Origin: Photobacterium sp. GJ3
GTDB lineage: Bacteria; Pseudomonadota; Gammaproteobacteria; Enterobacterales; Vibrionaceae
Assembly: GCF_018199995.1 (NCBI RefSeq)
Contig: NZ_CP073579.1
Coordinates: 496,001 to 560,000, forward strand
Direction: 5' to 3'
Length of the DNA: 64,000 bases
Each line of letters starts with the position of its first letter. Within the stretch, counting starts at the first letter, position 1. Positions 55,305 to 63,922 of this stretch are shown one piece after another. The translations under genes were made by a program, and so were the position numbers. The notes beneath the pieces are model-generated. The model saw only the letters and a list, made by a program, of their open reading frames with translations, was not told the origin of the DNA and ran no database searches.

Positions 55305-55596
55305 GTCATTCTTTTCTGATAATTCTTAAAATATTCCTATCAAACGCCACTTTTTTGACGTACATCTGACCTTTGCTGCCCCGGACAAAAGTAAACTGAG
55401 ATTAAATTCAGGGGAGCTCTGAGAGGTGATCATTCTCTCATTCTGTGTCATAACTAAGAATGTAGATGTCACTTCCTGAGTCAAAATCAAAATTTGCCAT
55501 AATCATAAGTGGTCTGTAAACGCATCGTTTGTGAGAGTCCACTTTGTTCAGATGGTTCTGGCAGTTGAACCAACACATCGTATTGGAGGCGCTTCC
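55305..55596. other. Upstream region of the L,D-transpeptidase gene
   Basis: No gene is supported here. The stretch holds a short hairpin (GAGAG at 55421-55425 with CTCTC at 55435-55439) and the likely promoter for the L,D-transpeptidase. Frames that read into the region lack ribosome-binding sites. Confidence 0.4.
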
Positions 55597-56505
55597 GTGT
55601 ATCGTACATTACTTTGTACTTTGATTGGCTTAGCCTCAATGAGCGCAAACGCTATTGAGTACCGTATTCCTGCTGACGGCGGAAAGCTCGTTGGTGCGGT
55701 GGAGTATTATCAGGTTCCGGAGAACGAGAAAGAAAGTATCGCAGACATTGCCAACCACTTTGATGTCGGTTTTCTGGCTGTAATGGAAGCGAACAAAGGT
55801 GTGGACCCGTTCCTGCCTGAACCGGGCACCATGCTGACGATTCCGACCCAATTGATTCTGCCGGATGTCCCGCATGAAGGGATTGTGATCAATCTGGCTG
55901 AATTGCGTTTGTATTATTTTCCACCGGGTAAAGACTCTGTTTATGTGTTCCCGATTGGTATCGGGCGGATTGGCCGTGAAACACCGGTGATGACGACATC
56001 CATCAGTCAGAAGATTGAAAACCCGACCTGGACACCCACGGCGAACATTCGCCGCGAGTATCGTGAAGATCGGGGAATTGAATTACCTGCAGTGGTTCCG
56101 GCCGGTCCGGATAACCCGCTGGGTGAATATGCGATGCGTCTGGCACATAGCCGCGGAGAATATCTGATTCACGGCACCAACAAAGATTTCGGGATTGGCA
56201 TGCGAGTCAGCTCAGGTTGTATTCGCATGAATCCATGGGATATTGAGTGGCTGTTCCCGCAGATTCCAAAGGGGACGAAAGTCAGAGTGATTAATCAGCC
56301 TGTGAAAGAAACGCGTGAGCCAGATGGCAGCCTGTATGTGGAAGTGCATCAACCGTTGTCAAAATCTGAATCGGAAGCGGGTTCAGTGAAAGTGGTGAAG
56401 GCTTCACGTTCACTTGTGAGTGCTGTAGAAAGTAACCATCAGGCCGTGACGAAGTTGTCTCAGGCGCTGGAGTCGCAGGAAGGGCTCCCAATCGCACTGG
56501 ATTAA
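55597..56505 (+). CDS. L,D-transpeptidase with LysM (ErfK/YbiS type)
   Basis: A 302-residue periplasmic enzyme. GTG at 55597 is chosen as start because GGAGG lies exactly 7 bases before it and the next residues form a signal peptide (YRTLLCTLIGLASMSANA). A LysM-like domain (ESIADIANHFDVGFLAVMEA) is followed by the YkuD catalytic domain with HGTNKDFGIGMRVSSGCIRM, where Cys is the nucleophile and His a catalytic partner. Such enzymes attach Lpp to peptidoglycan or form 3-3 crosslinks. The convergent neighbour is lpp itself, which supports the Lpp-anchoring role. Confidence 0.93.
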   Translation: MYRTLLCTLIGLASMSANAIEYRIPADGGKLVGAVEYYQVPENEKESIADIANHFDVGFLAVMEANKGVDPFLPEPGTMLTIPTQLILPDVPHEGIVINLAELRLYYFPPGKDSVYVFPIGIGRIGRETPVMTTSISQKIENPTWTPTANIRREYREDRGIELPAVVPAGPDNPLGEYAMRLAHSRGEYLIHGTNKDFGIGMRVSSGCIRMNPWDIEWLFPQIPKGTKVRVINQPVKETREPDGSLYVEVHQPLSKSESEAGSVKVVKASRSLVSAVESNHQAVTKLSQALESQEGLPIALD

Positions 56506-56535
56506 TCAGCAAGCATCTTTTCAGCTTGATACATG

Positions 56536-56561
56536 AAACAGGCCGCATTTGCGGCCTGTTT
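56536..56561. terminator. Rho-independent terminator after the L,D-transpeptidase gene
   Basis: AAACAGGCCGC, loop ATTT, GCGGCCTGTTT is a perfect 11-base-pair hairpin 30 bases after the stop codon. Confidence 0.85.
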
Positions 56562-56603
56562 GCTTGATGGGGGTCGGTCAGTGATTCCGAAACGACAGAC
56601 AAA

Positions 56604-56635
56604 AAAAAGAGTGGTGCAGAAGCACCACTCTTTTT
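56604..56635 (-). terminator. Rho-independent terminator after lpp
   Basis: On the minus strand AAAAAGAGTGGTGC, loop TTCT, GCACCACTCTTTTT is a 14-base-pair hairpin followed by more T. It lies just after the lpp stop and is the strong terminator expected for a very abundant transcript. Confidence 0.9.
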
Positions 56636-56647
56636 GTCGGTTTGCTA

Positions 56648-56911
56648 TTACTTACGATACGAGCTAGCCATGTTGTCAATACGCTGGTTAGCGCGCATTG
56701 CTTCCTGGTAAGCAGCATCAGCAGATGCACGAGCGTCATTCACGGCGCCTGCCATCTGATCTTGCTGACTTTGCAGAGCACCTACTTGGTCAGAAAGCAT
56801 GTCTACTTTGTTGGTGAGTTGTTGCATTTGGTCTACTTCATCTGAGCTAGAACAGCCAATCAAAGTTGCGCTCAGAATGATACCAGTAAGGATAGATAAT
56901 GAACGGTTCAT
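56648..56911 (-). CDS. lpp: Major outer membrane lipoprotein (Braun lipoprotein)
   Basis: An 87-residue lipoprotein with a signal sequence ending in the lipobox LIGC (Cys20), a helical heptad core (VDQMQQLTNKVDMLSDQVGA to ANQRIDNMASS) that would trimerise, and a C-terminal YRK whose Lys is the attachment point to peptidoglycan. It links outer membrane and cell wall. The promoter should lie in the AT-rich stretch upstream; GGAGAAG precedes the ATG. It converges with an L,D-transpeptidase gene. Confidence 0.95.
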   Translation of the reverse strand: MNRSLSILTGIILSATLIGCSSSDEVDQMQQLTNKVDMLSDQVGALQSQQDQMAGAVNDARASADAAYQEAMRANQRIDNMASSYRK

Positions 56912-57135
56912 TTTTCTTTCTTCTCCTTTGTTTTGCCACTACAGACCGAGTGTAAAATTTTTCAGTCGGCAGAGTTAGTATGGCATATGTTATTCAAATT
57001 GCTCATCCAAGAAGCTTTTTTCCAAAAAAAAATTCTCTCAAAGACGAGAAAGAGCCCGTGGGCAACAGAGAGAATGCGACTTTAACGAATTTTAGTCAAT
57101 GGTCGCTATGTGAATGATATGTCAAATCTTATTGT

Positions 57136-57729
57136 TCAATTCTCAAATAAGAGACGCTCGTTTTTGGTGATGGCGTCTACCAGAATGTTCGGGTTCAAGG
57201 TATGCGGGACTTTTTCCAGCAAGGTGCCGTCTGGCTTTAATAGGTAAAAGTAGGAACTATGGTCGATGGAATATTCAAGCGCTGAATCTTCCTGAGTCGA
57301 TTTCATATAAAGGACGCCATACTTTTTGGCCAGTAATTGTGTCTGCGCCTGAGTTCCCGTCATCCCGGTAATCTCCGGATGGAAATATTGCGCGTATTGT
57401 GCGCTTTTTTCCGGTGTATCTCTTTCCGGGTCCAGTGTAATAAATACGGGCCAGACTTTACTGAGCTCATCTTGAGAGACGGCTTTTAATGCGGCGCCTA
57501 AAATTGCCAGCGAGGTGGGGCAGACATCCGGACAATGGGTGAAACCAAAGTAAACAACACGAAGGCGCTCATCGCTGGTGTTGAAGAGGTTGATGGTTTC
57601 TGAGCCGCTTTCAAGTTGTCCGCTGGTTTGCTCAGCTTCAGCTACACGGGTTTCGTGACTGTCTACAAAGTAACGGGTGGCAAAGCCGGCGATCAGCGCG
57701 ACGGCCAGGATTATCCATTGGAATTTCAC
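57136..57729 (-). CDS. SCO1/SenC family copper protein
   Basis: A 197-residue membrane-anchored thioredoxin-like protein. The copper-site CxxxC is in FTHCPDVCPTSLAIL near residue 73, and the distant His lies in YSIDHSSYFYLL near 160. Such proteins help assemble the copper centre of cytochrome c oxidase. GTG at 57729 overlaps the TGA of the upstream gene (GTGA), has AGGA before it, and begins with a membrane helix (KFQWIILAVALIAGFATRYF), so it is preferred to the longer frame. Confidence 0.9.
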   Translation of the reverse strand: MKFQWIILAVALIAGFATRYFVDSHETRVAEAEQTSGQLESGSETINLFNTSDERLRVVYFGFTHCPDVCPTSLAILGAALKAVSQDELSKVWPVFITLDPERDTPEKSAQYAQYFHPEITGMTGTQAQTQLLAKKYGVLYMKSTQEDSALEYSIDHSSYFYLLKPDGTLLEKVPHTLNPNILVDAITKNERLLFEN

Positions 57730-58187
57730 TGTGTCATCCTCAGGGAAACGTAAAGCGGTGGATGGGAACCGGAAACGGGTGTAATGCGCCCTTGCCATGT
57801 CATGGAATCTTCCGTACAGAAAGGGAGCATGAGTTCACCAGAAAAACTGCGATCCGGCTGTCTTATTAATTTCAGTTGATACTGCCCCATCATCATTTCA
57901 TGGCCTTCAAGGCTCAGGAGCAGCGTGTCTGCCTCTTCAGGGAGTGCTGGCCATTGGACGGTCATTTGCGTCGGTTGCAACGGATGAACGACATCGTGAC
58001 TTAACCGGACGATGGCGTCCTGCTGCTGGCAAACCTCCTGGCTCAAAGTACAGGCGAGGTCGGGCTGAAATTCAGAGGGTTTCTTGATGAGCTCGGGTAA
58101 CCACTCAATGGCAGCAAAGCCGAGACCAAATGCAAGAACCAGTTTCAGTGGTAAAGCCCACGGTTTAAAACGAAGTGTTTGAGACAT
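57726..58187 (-). CDS. Uncharacterised membrane-anchored protein coupled to the SCO gene
   Basis: A 153-residue protein with one N-terminal membrane anchor (LPLKLVLAFGLGFAAIEWLP) and a periplasmic beta-rich domain with two Cys residues close together (CTLSQEVCQQQ) and a third near the end (FCTEDSMTW). Its stop overlaps the SCO1/SenC start by four bases, so both are made together. A role in copper handling or respiratory oxidase assembly is inferred only from this coupling. Confidence 0.7.
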   Translation of the reverse strand: MSQTLRFKPWALPLKLVLAFGLGFAAIEWLPELIKKPSEFQPDLACTLSQEVCQQQDAIVRLSHDVVHPLQPTQMTVQWPALPEEADTLLLSLEGHEMMMGQYQLKLIRQPDRSFSGELMLPFCTEDSMTWQGRITPVSGSHPPLYVSLRMTQ

Positions 58188-58289
58188 GAATCACCTGAGT
58201 GCGTATATCAACCGATGTATGGTATCACGCTTTTTTCAGCAGAAGCAGTCAGATAAAACAAAGGCCACACTCGTGGCCTTTGTGATGGG

Positions 58290-59201
58290 TTACGCGTCGG
58301 CGAACTTTTCCAGCCCCCACACGAGCAAAATACCCAGTAACATAGCGAGAATTGCATACACCAGTAAAGCAGGCTGGCCCGTGATGTGTTCAAAACTGAA
58401 GGGCGACAGATTCTGTTCCAGCAACGGGACTTGCTCGCCACTGGAATTCGTGCGCCAGGTCAGCGTTTCTTTCCAGGGCCATACCTTATTGAGCGTACCC
58501 AGCATCAGCCCTGTCAGAAACGTCAGGGTCAGGTCGCGGTAATGCCTGAGCAGCCAGGACAGCACGTGAGAAAAACACAACAGGCCAATGGCACAGCCTG
58601 TCGCAAACAGGCCCAGAGTTCCCAGTTGCAGCGACTTCGCTGCCGCCAGGATGGGGCCATACATCCCCAGAAGCAGCAGAATAAAACTGCCGGAGATGCC
58701 TGGCAGAATCATGGCACAGATGGCAATCGAACCGGCCAAAATCACGTTTGTGCTGGTCGGAGCCATGTCGATTGGATGCAACACGGTAATCCCGTAGGCA
58801 AAGGCAGCACCGGCAAGGATGCACACAATGCGTGACAGTCCCCAGTGCTGGACTTGTTTGAACATATGCACTGCAGAAATCAGGATCAGGCCGAAAAAGA
58901 ACGACCAAAGCGGAATCGGATGGGTATGAAGCATCCAGGTGATCACACGTGCCAGCGTGAGGATGCTGGTCAGAATACCCGCTAGCAGAACAATCAGGAA
59001 CCCGGCATTAATATGATTCAGAACGGCTTTTATTCCTTGCTGACGCCAAAGGGTTATCAGGCTCGGATTGATACGTCGAATGCTTTCAAGCAGGGTGTCG
59101 TAAATGCCTGTAATAAAAGCAATTGTGCCACCTGATACACCAGGGACGACATCCGCCGCACCCATCGCTAAACCTTTTAAAAATGTAAATACTTTGCTCA
59201 T
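58290..59201 (-). CDS. DUF368 family undecaprenyl-phosphate transporter (PopT type)
   Basis: A 303-residue polytopic inner-membrane protein with the DUF368 hallmarks GLAMGAADVVPGVSGGTIAFI at the start and MILPGISGSFILLLLGMY near residue 165, about nine or ten membrane helices in an inverted-repeat layout. DUF368 proteins in Vibrio and others were shown to recycle the lipid carrier undecaprenyl phosphate across the membrane. It is a single gene. Confidence 0.88.
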   Translation of the reverse strand: MSKVFTFLKGLAMGAADVVPGVSGGTIAFITGIYDTLLESIRRINPSLITLWRQQGIKAVLNHINAGFLIVLLAGILTSILTLARVITWMLHTHPIPLWSFFFGLILISAVHMFKQVQHWGLSRIVCILAGAAFAYGITVLHPIDMAPTSTNVILAGSIAICAMILPGISGSFILLLLGMYGPILAAAKSLQLGTLGLFATGCAIGLLCFSHVLSWLLRHYRDLTLTFLTGLMLGTLNKVWPWKETLTWRTNSSGEQVPLLEQNLSPFSFEHITGQPALLVYAILAMLLGILLVWGLEKFADA

Positions 59202-59430
59202 TACAACTCAGGAATCGTTTTTATGAAAGTGGGGGCATTATACCGTTTCAGCGTCAAAACGGTATGCGCACTTTGTTGCCTCTGAGTAAAAGTTTGTGAT
59301 CGTTTATCTTAGATCTGTCCGCCGATTGGATAAATGATGAAATGTCTCAATATCCGGTCGAAATTTGTCGTCGATTTGCTTAACTCTAAGTATGAGCCTG
59401 AAAGGCTCGACTTGTCATAAGGTGAACACA

Positions 59431-59724
59431 ATGAAATGGAACAGTGTGCTTTTGGCGACGCTGGTTGTTTCCGGAATGTTCGTTGCAGGCGCTCAGTCTG
59501 AAAGCCGACTGATGTCCTATGAAGATTATATGGAACGTTGCACTGAAACTTATGGTTCAGACCGGGTTTCAACCAGTGTGTGCGAAAACCAGTATCTGAC
59601 GATGTATGCCAAAGAGGAAGAGTTAACCGCACAGGCGGATACCCGGATGCCTGAAGCGGTAACTCCGGAAGATGAAGTATCATCGCCGTCTATCTCAGAG
59701 CCTGAAACAGAACAGCCGGAATAA
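59431..59724 (+). CDS. Small secreted protein of unknown function
   Basis: A 97-residue exported protein. The ATG at 59431 starts a signal peptide (MKWNSVLLATLVVSGMFVAG, then AQS). The mature part has two Cys residues (MERCTETYG and TSVCENQYL) likely to form a disulfide, and an acidic, Pro/Ser-rich tail (SPSISEPETEQPE). It converges with the Pds kinase gene. I recognise no family. Confidence 0.65.
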   Translation: MKWNSVLLATLVVSGMFVAGAQSESRLMSYEDYMERCTETYGSDRVSTSVCENQYLTMYAKEEELTAQADTRMPEAVTPEDEVSSPSISEPETEQPE

Positions 59725-59740
59725 CCGGCTGCTCTGAGGC

Positions 59741-61933
59741 CTAGTGACTGTGGATGGGACCAAGCGGTAACGTGATGCTCACCGTGACCCCTTGCCGGTC
59801 ATCCCGGTTGTCGATTTGGATCTGTCCATGGTGATACTCCACAATCAGCCGGGCGATATAGAGCCCTAATCCAAGATGGGGCTTGGTTTGGTGCGCTTGA
59901 TTTCGTACAGAAACCATAGAATGAAGCAACTGATTGGTCATATTCTCGGGCAGTAAAGGCCCCAGATTACTGATTGAGAGCTGTGCATGCGCCTGATTTT
60001 GTGACAATGTCACTTCAATCGGGTTCCCGGGTTCACTAAACTCTGTCGCATTCGCAATCAGTTTATCCAGCAGCTGAGCCAGAAAATCAGGTGCCCCGTG
60101 CATCATCAGCGTTGAATCTGTTGTTTTCACTCGGAATTCATAATCTGGAAAGGCGAGTTGATAGCCTTGAATACAGCCCCGGATAAGTTCATCCAATGCA
60201 AATTGCTCCCGATCAGCCCCTTGTAAGCTTTGCTCAATCCGGGTGGCTTCCGTCATGCTGGACAAGATCGTGCCTAATCGTCGGATACCTTCCTGAGCCC
60301 GGTCGATATATCGCTGCGAGTCTTCATCGTGTTGAACCATGGCCAGGTTATCCAGTGAAGAACGGACGACGGCAACGGGGGTTCTCAACTCATGGGAAAG
60401 GCGGGAGGATAAATTCTCAAGATAGTGGTTGTACTGGCTGAGTCGGCTCACCATGTCTGCAAGGCTGCGGGATAAGTCCCCGATCTCATCTCTGGAGGCG
60501 GACGATGCAATCGCTTCCCGAATCCGGCCCTGCGCATCAATCGATTGTTCAGCCTGATCCCGGAGCTGGCGAATGCGATTCGACAGACTGGATGCAAACA
60601 GAAACAGAATCACAGCAGCAATCAGGATGATAATCAGCAGCACATTGAACAGCTGCTCCAGTGCTCGGTTTTTGAGGGTCTGGACCCCAGCGGTGGATTC
60701 TTCAACGACGACTGCCCCCATCACCTGATTCTGCAGCCAGATAGGATAGGCGGCGGACAGAATCATGGCTTTGCCGTCAGAAGAAGGACGCCAGTGCGCA
60801 TACCCCCGGCCATGTAATGCCTGATCAATGTGGACTCCCTGAAGCCTGGCCGGATTGGGGGGCTGATCATCAAACGGCTCTGGTTTATCCAGCAAAAAGG
60901 TATAGTACAACGGCCGGAGCACGTGTTCTTCAATCCAGGACTGAACCCCTTCAGATGTTTCATCGTAACGGATGGATGTCGCCCAGACACCATCCGAATG
61001 GCGGATGTCACCAGACTGTGCCAGTACCCGCTGATGCCGATCCAACACCCAGATCCGTGAGCTGCTGTGTCCCATCCCTTGAACAATGCGCTCGATTTCC
61101 GGTGAAGGCAGTAACACGGTGCCTAAAGTTCGTTCTGATTTTGGGTTTGACGTTGCGATGACCCGCTCAACATCCCGGCTTGTTGCCTGATCAACCTGAT
61201 GGACGGCAATGGCCAGTTTCTGGCCCAGATGGTCAGAAGGGACACTGAATTCAAGGTCATAGCCTGTATTGCTCGGCTGCCATCGGGCCTGAATCAGTGC
61301 AGAAGGGGAGTACAAATCTGGTGAGTCCAGCTCATCTGTGATTTGCCAGACCGAGGTTTGCCCATTGCTTTCCAGCGCAATCAGATATCGCTCAAACGTG
61401 CCATCCGGTGTGGTGAGTGAGAGGGTCAGATGGTCATTCCGGTCGGCACGCAAGCTGCCTGAGCGGCGTGTAATGAGATGTCCATCGTTGACTTTCAGCG
61501 CGCCATAAATGTGTTGTTGTGCACTGCCGAGAATCAAATAAAACCCGTGTTCTGTGCGAAGATCTGGACGTTTGCTGAACAAGACAAAAGGCTGACCGTA
61601 ATACTGCATTTTGGTGGGCAGATCTTCCGGCCAGTCTGCGAACTGGCCATCGACTTCGATTGTCGGGGGTAAATCATAAATGTAGAGATCCCTGCCTTGC
61701 TGCATTTGGGGCTGCATACTGGCTTGCTGACTGAAGAGCGCAGGACGCTCGTTGAGTGCGGTTGCGATGGCTCTGGCTGTGCCGATCAGGGTCTGTTCCT
61801 GACCCTGACGGAGTAACTTTTCCATTTCAAGTACAAACCGATAGCCAAACCATGGCAATGTGAGTAACAAACTGGCGATGATGATGATTTTGACGCGCAG
61901 GCCAATCTTAAATCGCTGCATCAGACGCCCCAT
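59741..61933 (-). CDS. pdsS: Dedicated sortase system sensor histidine kinase
   Basis: A 730-residue kinase. An N-terminal membrane helix (about 13-30) precedes a large periplasmic domain (about 35-425), a second membrane helix (VLLIIILIAAVILFLFAS), a HAMP region, HisKA with phospho-acceptor His in SRLSHELRTPVAVVRSSLDN and an ATPase domain (NATEFSEPGNPIEV, HLGLGLYIARLIVEYHHG). The large periplasmic domain and pairing match PdsS of the proteobacterial dedicated sortase system. It overlaps the regulator gene; an internal ATG at 61921 that joins the pdsR stop as TGATG is an equally good start. Confidence 0.85.
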   Translation of the reverse strand: MGRLMQRFKIGLRVKIIIIASLLLTLPWFGYRFVLEMEKLLRQGQEQTLIGTARAIATALNERPALFSQQASMQPQMQQGRDLYIYDLPPTIEVDGQFADWPEDLPTKMQYYGQPFVLFSKRPDLRTEHGFYLILGSAQQHIYGALKVNDGHLITRRSGSLRADRNDHLTLSLTTPDGTFERYLIALESNGQTSVWQITDELDSPDLYSPSALIQARWQPSNTGYDLEFSVPSDHLGQKLAIAVHQVDQATSRDVERVIATSNPKSERTLGTVLLPSPEIERIVQGMGHSSSRIWVLDRHQRVLAQSGDIRHSDGVWATSIRYDETSEGVQSWIEEHVLRPLYYTFLLDKPEPFDDQPPNPARLQGVHIDQALHGRGYAHWRPSSDGKAMILSAAYPIWLQNQVMGAVVVEESTAGVQTLKNRALEQLFNVLLIIILIAAVILFLFASSLSNRIRQLRDQAEQSIDAQGRIREAIASSASRDEIGDLSRSLADMVSRLSQYNHYLENLSSRLSHELRTPVAVVRSSLDNLAMVQHDEDSQRYIDRAQEGIRRLGTILSSMTEATRIEQSLQGADREQFALDELIRGCIQGYQLAFPDYEFRVKTTDSTLMMHGAPDFLAQLLDKLIANATEFSEPGNPIEVTLSQNQAHAQLSISNLGPLLPENMTNQLLHSMVSVRNQAHQTKPHLGLGLYIARLIVEYHHGQIQIDNRDDRQGVTVSITLPLGPIHSH

Positions 61934-62607
61934 CGATATCCCATACCGTAGACTGTGTGGATCTGGTCAAAATCAGGGTCATGCTGCAGGAATTTTTTGC
62001 GGATACGCTTGACGTGCGAGGTAATGGTGCTGTCATCAACAACGACTCTGGCATCGTCCATCAAATCTTGCCGGCTGCGAACATGTCCCGGACGTTTGGC
62101 GAGTGCATACACCATCCAGAATTCTGTGACGGTCAAATCAATGCGTTGTTCCTGCCAGAAAATCTGCATTTTATTCTGATCGATCGTTAATGCATCCCGG
62201 CGGAGTAATGTTTCGGCTGAACTTGGGACTGAAAGGAGCTCGCTGCGACGGAACAATGCCGCAATCCTTGCAACCAGGTGTGGCAGGCTGATGTCTTTCG
62301 TCAGGTAATCATCGGCCCCCATTCTTAAGCCACACACGGTGTCAAAGTCGCTGTCGCGGGCAGTCAGAAAAATGATTGGTAAAGTGGGAGACATGGCCCG
62401 CAAAGACTGGCACAGCGTAAATCCGCCGTCAATTTCATGTCCGAGTCCGATATCAATAATGGCCAGATCCGGAAGTTTTACATCAAATGCAGCCTGAGCC
62501 TGCAACCGGTCAGCATAGCCCTGCACACCGTAGCCATGTTTTTTCAGGACATCGGTGTAGTTTTCCCGGATGGCTGTTTCATCTTCAACAATTGCGATTT
62601 GCTTCAT
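61921..62607 (-). CDS. pdsR: Dedicated sortase system response regulator
   Basis: A 228-residue OmpR-type regulator with receiver domain (IVEDETAIRENYTDVLKKHG, Asp in LAIIDIGLGHEIDGG near 52, Lys in DDYLTKDISLP near 105) and winged helix (QRIDLTVTEFWMVYALAKRP to VYGMGYRWGV). It should be phosphorylated by the kinase encoded next, which overlaps it. Divergent pdsO is the presumed target. Confidence 0.88.
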   Translation of the reverse strand: MKQIAIVEDETAIRENYTDVLKKHGYGVQGYADRLQAQAAFDVKLPDLAIIDIGLGHEIDGGFTLCQSLRAMSPTLPIIFLTARDSDFDTVCGLRMGADDYLTKDISLPHLVARIAALFRRSELLSVPSSAETLLRRDALTIDQNKMQIFWQEQRIDLTVTEFWMVYALAKRPGHVRSRQDLMDDARVVVDDSTITSHVKRIRKKFLQHDPDFDQIHTVYGMGYRWGV

Positions 62608-62846
62608 CTGTTACTTCGTTCTTCATTGTGAATAATGCAGACTATACCGCAACTCACAGGCTAAAAAAGTGCAAATGCATGCTCAGATGCAATTGCCATT
62701 TTTTTGCCACAATTCATCCGCACATTGCCTTTTTTCGTCCCGTCTGAAGCCAGAACTTCTTGGTTTAATTCACTCATCGGCACACCACGGCAGCTATGCA
62801 CAGGGTGGCCTCGTTGAATACTCAAACACACATGAAGGAAAGATTG

Positions 62847-63595
62847 ATGAAAACGATGATGAAAAAACATGCGCTGTCTCTGGTGGTCGCTGCGGCAATG
62901 GTAGCAGGTTCGGGTCAGGCTCATGCAGCTTCAGCAGATGCTCAGGCTCCGATTCAGCAGGAGCAATGGGTCGGAATGGGGTCCGGTGCAACAATGGGCG
63001 TGATTGTCGGGGGCCTGTCGGTGCGGTGATTGGTGCCATAGTGGGCGGTATTGTCGGGACAGCCGTCGGTCAGGACGGATATATCGGTTCGCAGCAAGCC
63101 CAATTAGACCGTCAGACAGAAACGATCAACCACCTCAACGCTCGCAACGCAGAATTGGAACCGCTTCAGGAGAGCTACAGTGCGTTGCAGCAGGAGCTTG
63201 CAAGTTTGCGAGTCACACAGCAACAACGGGATTTAGCGCTGGCAATGAATGTCCACTTCCGTACAGGTTCTGCAAAGATAGAGCCTCATTTTCAGTCCCA
63301 GCTGGATGAAATCGCTGAATTAATGAAGCAGTCACCCGAAGTGAACTGGGAGCTGTCCGGCTATGCGGACCGTCGCGGCGACACAGAGCGAAACCTGTCG
63401 TTGTCAGAAGAGCGAGCGAATCGTGTCCGGGATTATCTTGAATCACGCGGGGTGAATTCTGTTCAGATTGTGACAATTGCGTATGGTGAAGAAGAGCCAC
63501 TGCAGGTTGACGAAACGGGCGAGTATGACTTTTTTGACCGCCGGGTGACTTTGCGCAGCCAGCAAGGTCCGGTCCAGACGGCTCAATCGAAGTAG
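62847..63595 (+). pseudogene. pdsO: PdsO-like OmpA-type protein, frameshifted
   Basis: The N-terminal frame gives a signal peptide (MKTMMKKHALSLVVAAAMVA, cleaved after AHA) and the start of a Gly-rich segment (MGSGATMGVIVGG), then hits a stop at 63027-63029. The other frame continues the Gly-zipper (GPVGAVIGAIVGGIVGTAVG), a coiled coil and an OmpA-like domain (MNVHFRTGSAKIEPHFQS, then LSGYADRRGD, LSLSEERANRVRDYL and FDRRVTL). One additional G in the run GGGGG at 63009-63013 would give VIVGGPVGAV and join the parts. It is a one-base loss, either a real inactivation or a sequencing error. PdsO is the envelope partner of the sortase system. Confidence 0.8.
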
Positions 63596-63604
63596 GAGCT
63601 GGCG

Positions 63605-63691
63605 ATGAATACGACCACGCGTTTTACACTCAGCAGTTGTCTGATTCCGATTGCAATCATGGTGTTATTTACTTTGCAGTTGGCGATTAAG
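63605..63691 (+). CDS. Possible small membrane peptide or truncated gene start after pdsO
   Basis: Ten bases after pdsO, with AGGAGCTGGCG before it, an ATG opens a 28-codon frame: MNTTTRFTLSSCLIPIAIIG, then VIYFAVGD. It is one hydrophobic segment. In complete Pds loci the next gene is a large von Willebrand-type sortase target that also begins with a membrane segment, so this may be the truncated beginning of that gene or an unrelated short peptide. Confidence 0.35.
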
Positions 63692-63812
63692 GGGATAAGT
63701 CGACATCTTCAATGAATTATCTGATGCAGATAAAGGGAGTGAACCATGAAACATGGCAGCATACGGAGCATGCGAATATCAGTGAATCCGAGCAGACGAT
63801 CATTGCGTCACG

Positions 63813-63828
63813 GGGGCCTACTGGCCCC
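63813..63828. terminator. GC-rich hairpin, possible terminator
   Basis: GGGGCC, loop TACT, GGCCCC is a perfect 6-base-pair stem followed after a few bases by a T-rich stretch. It could end pdsO transcription. The missing immediate T run makes it uncertain. Confidence 0.4.
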
Positions 63829-63922
63829 TGATTCCCACTTTGTCTTTCTTTTTAAGGTGACCGTACTTCACTTGAGTTTAATTTACTGTTAACGCCCAGC
63901 GTTCAATGAGAAATGCCTGCAT

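Noticed and set aside
63746..63892. Plus-strand frame starting MKHGSIRSMRIS
   Set aside because: It crosses the GC-rich hairpin at 63813, has low-complexity basic sequence and no family resemblance.
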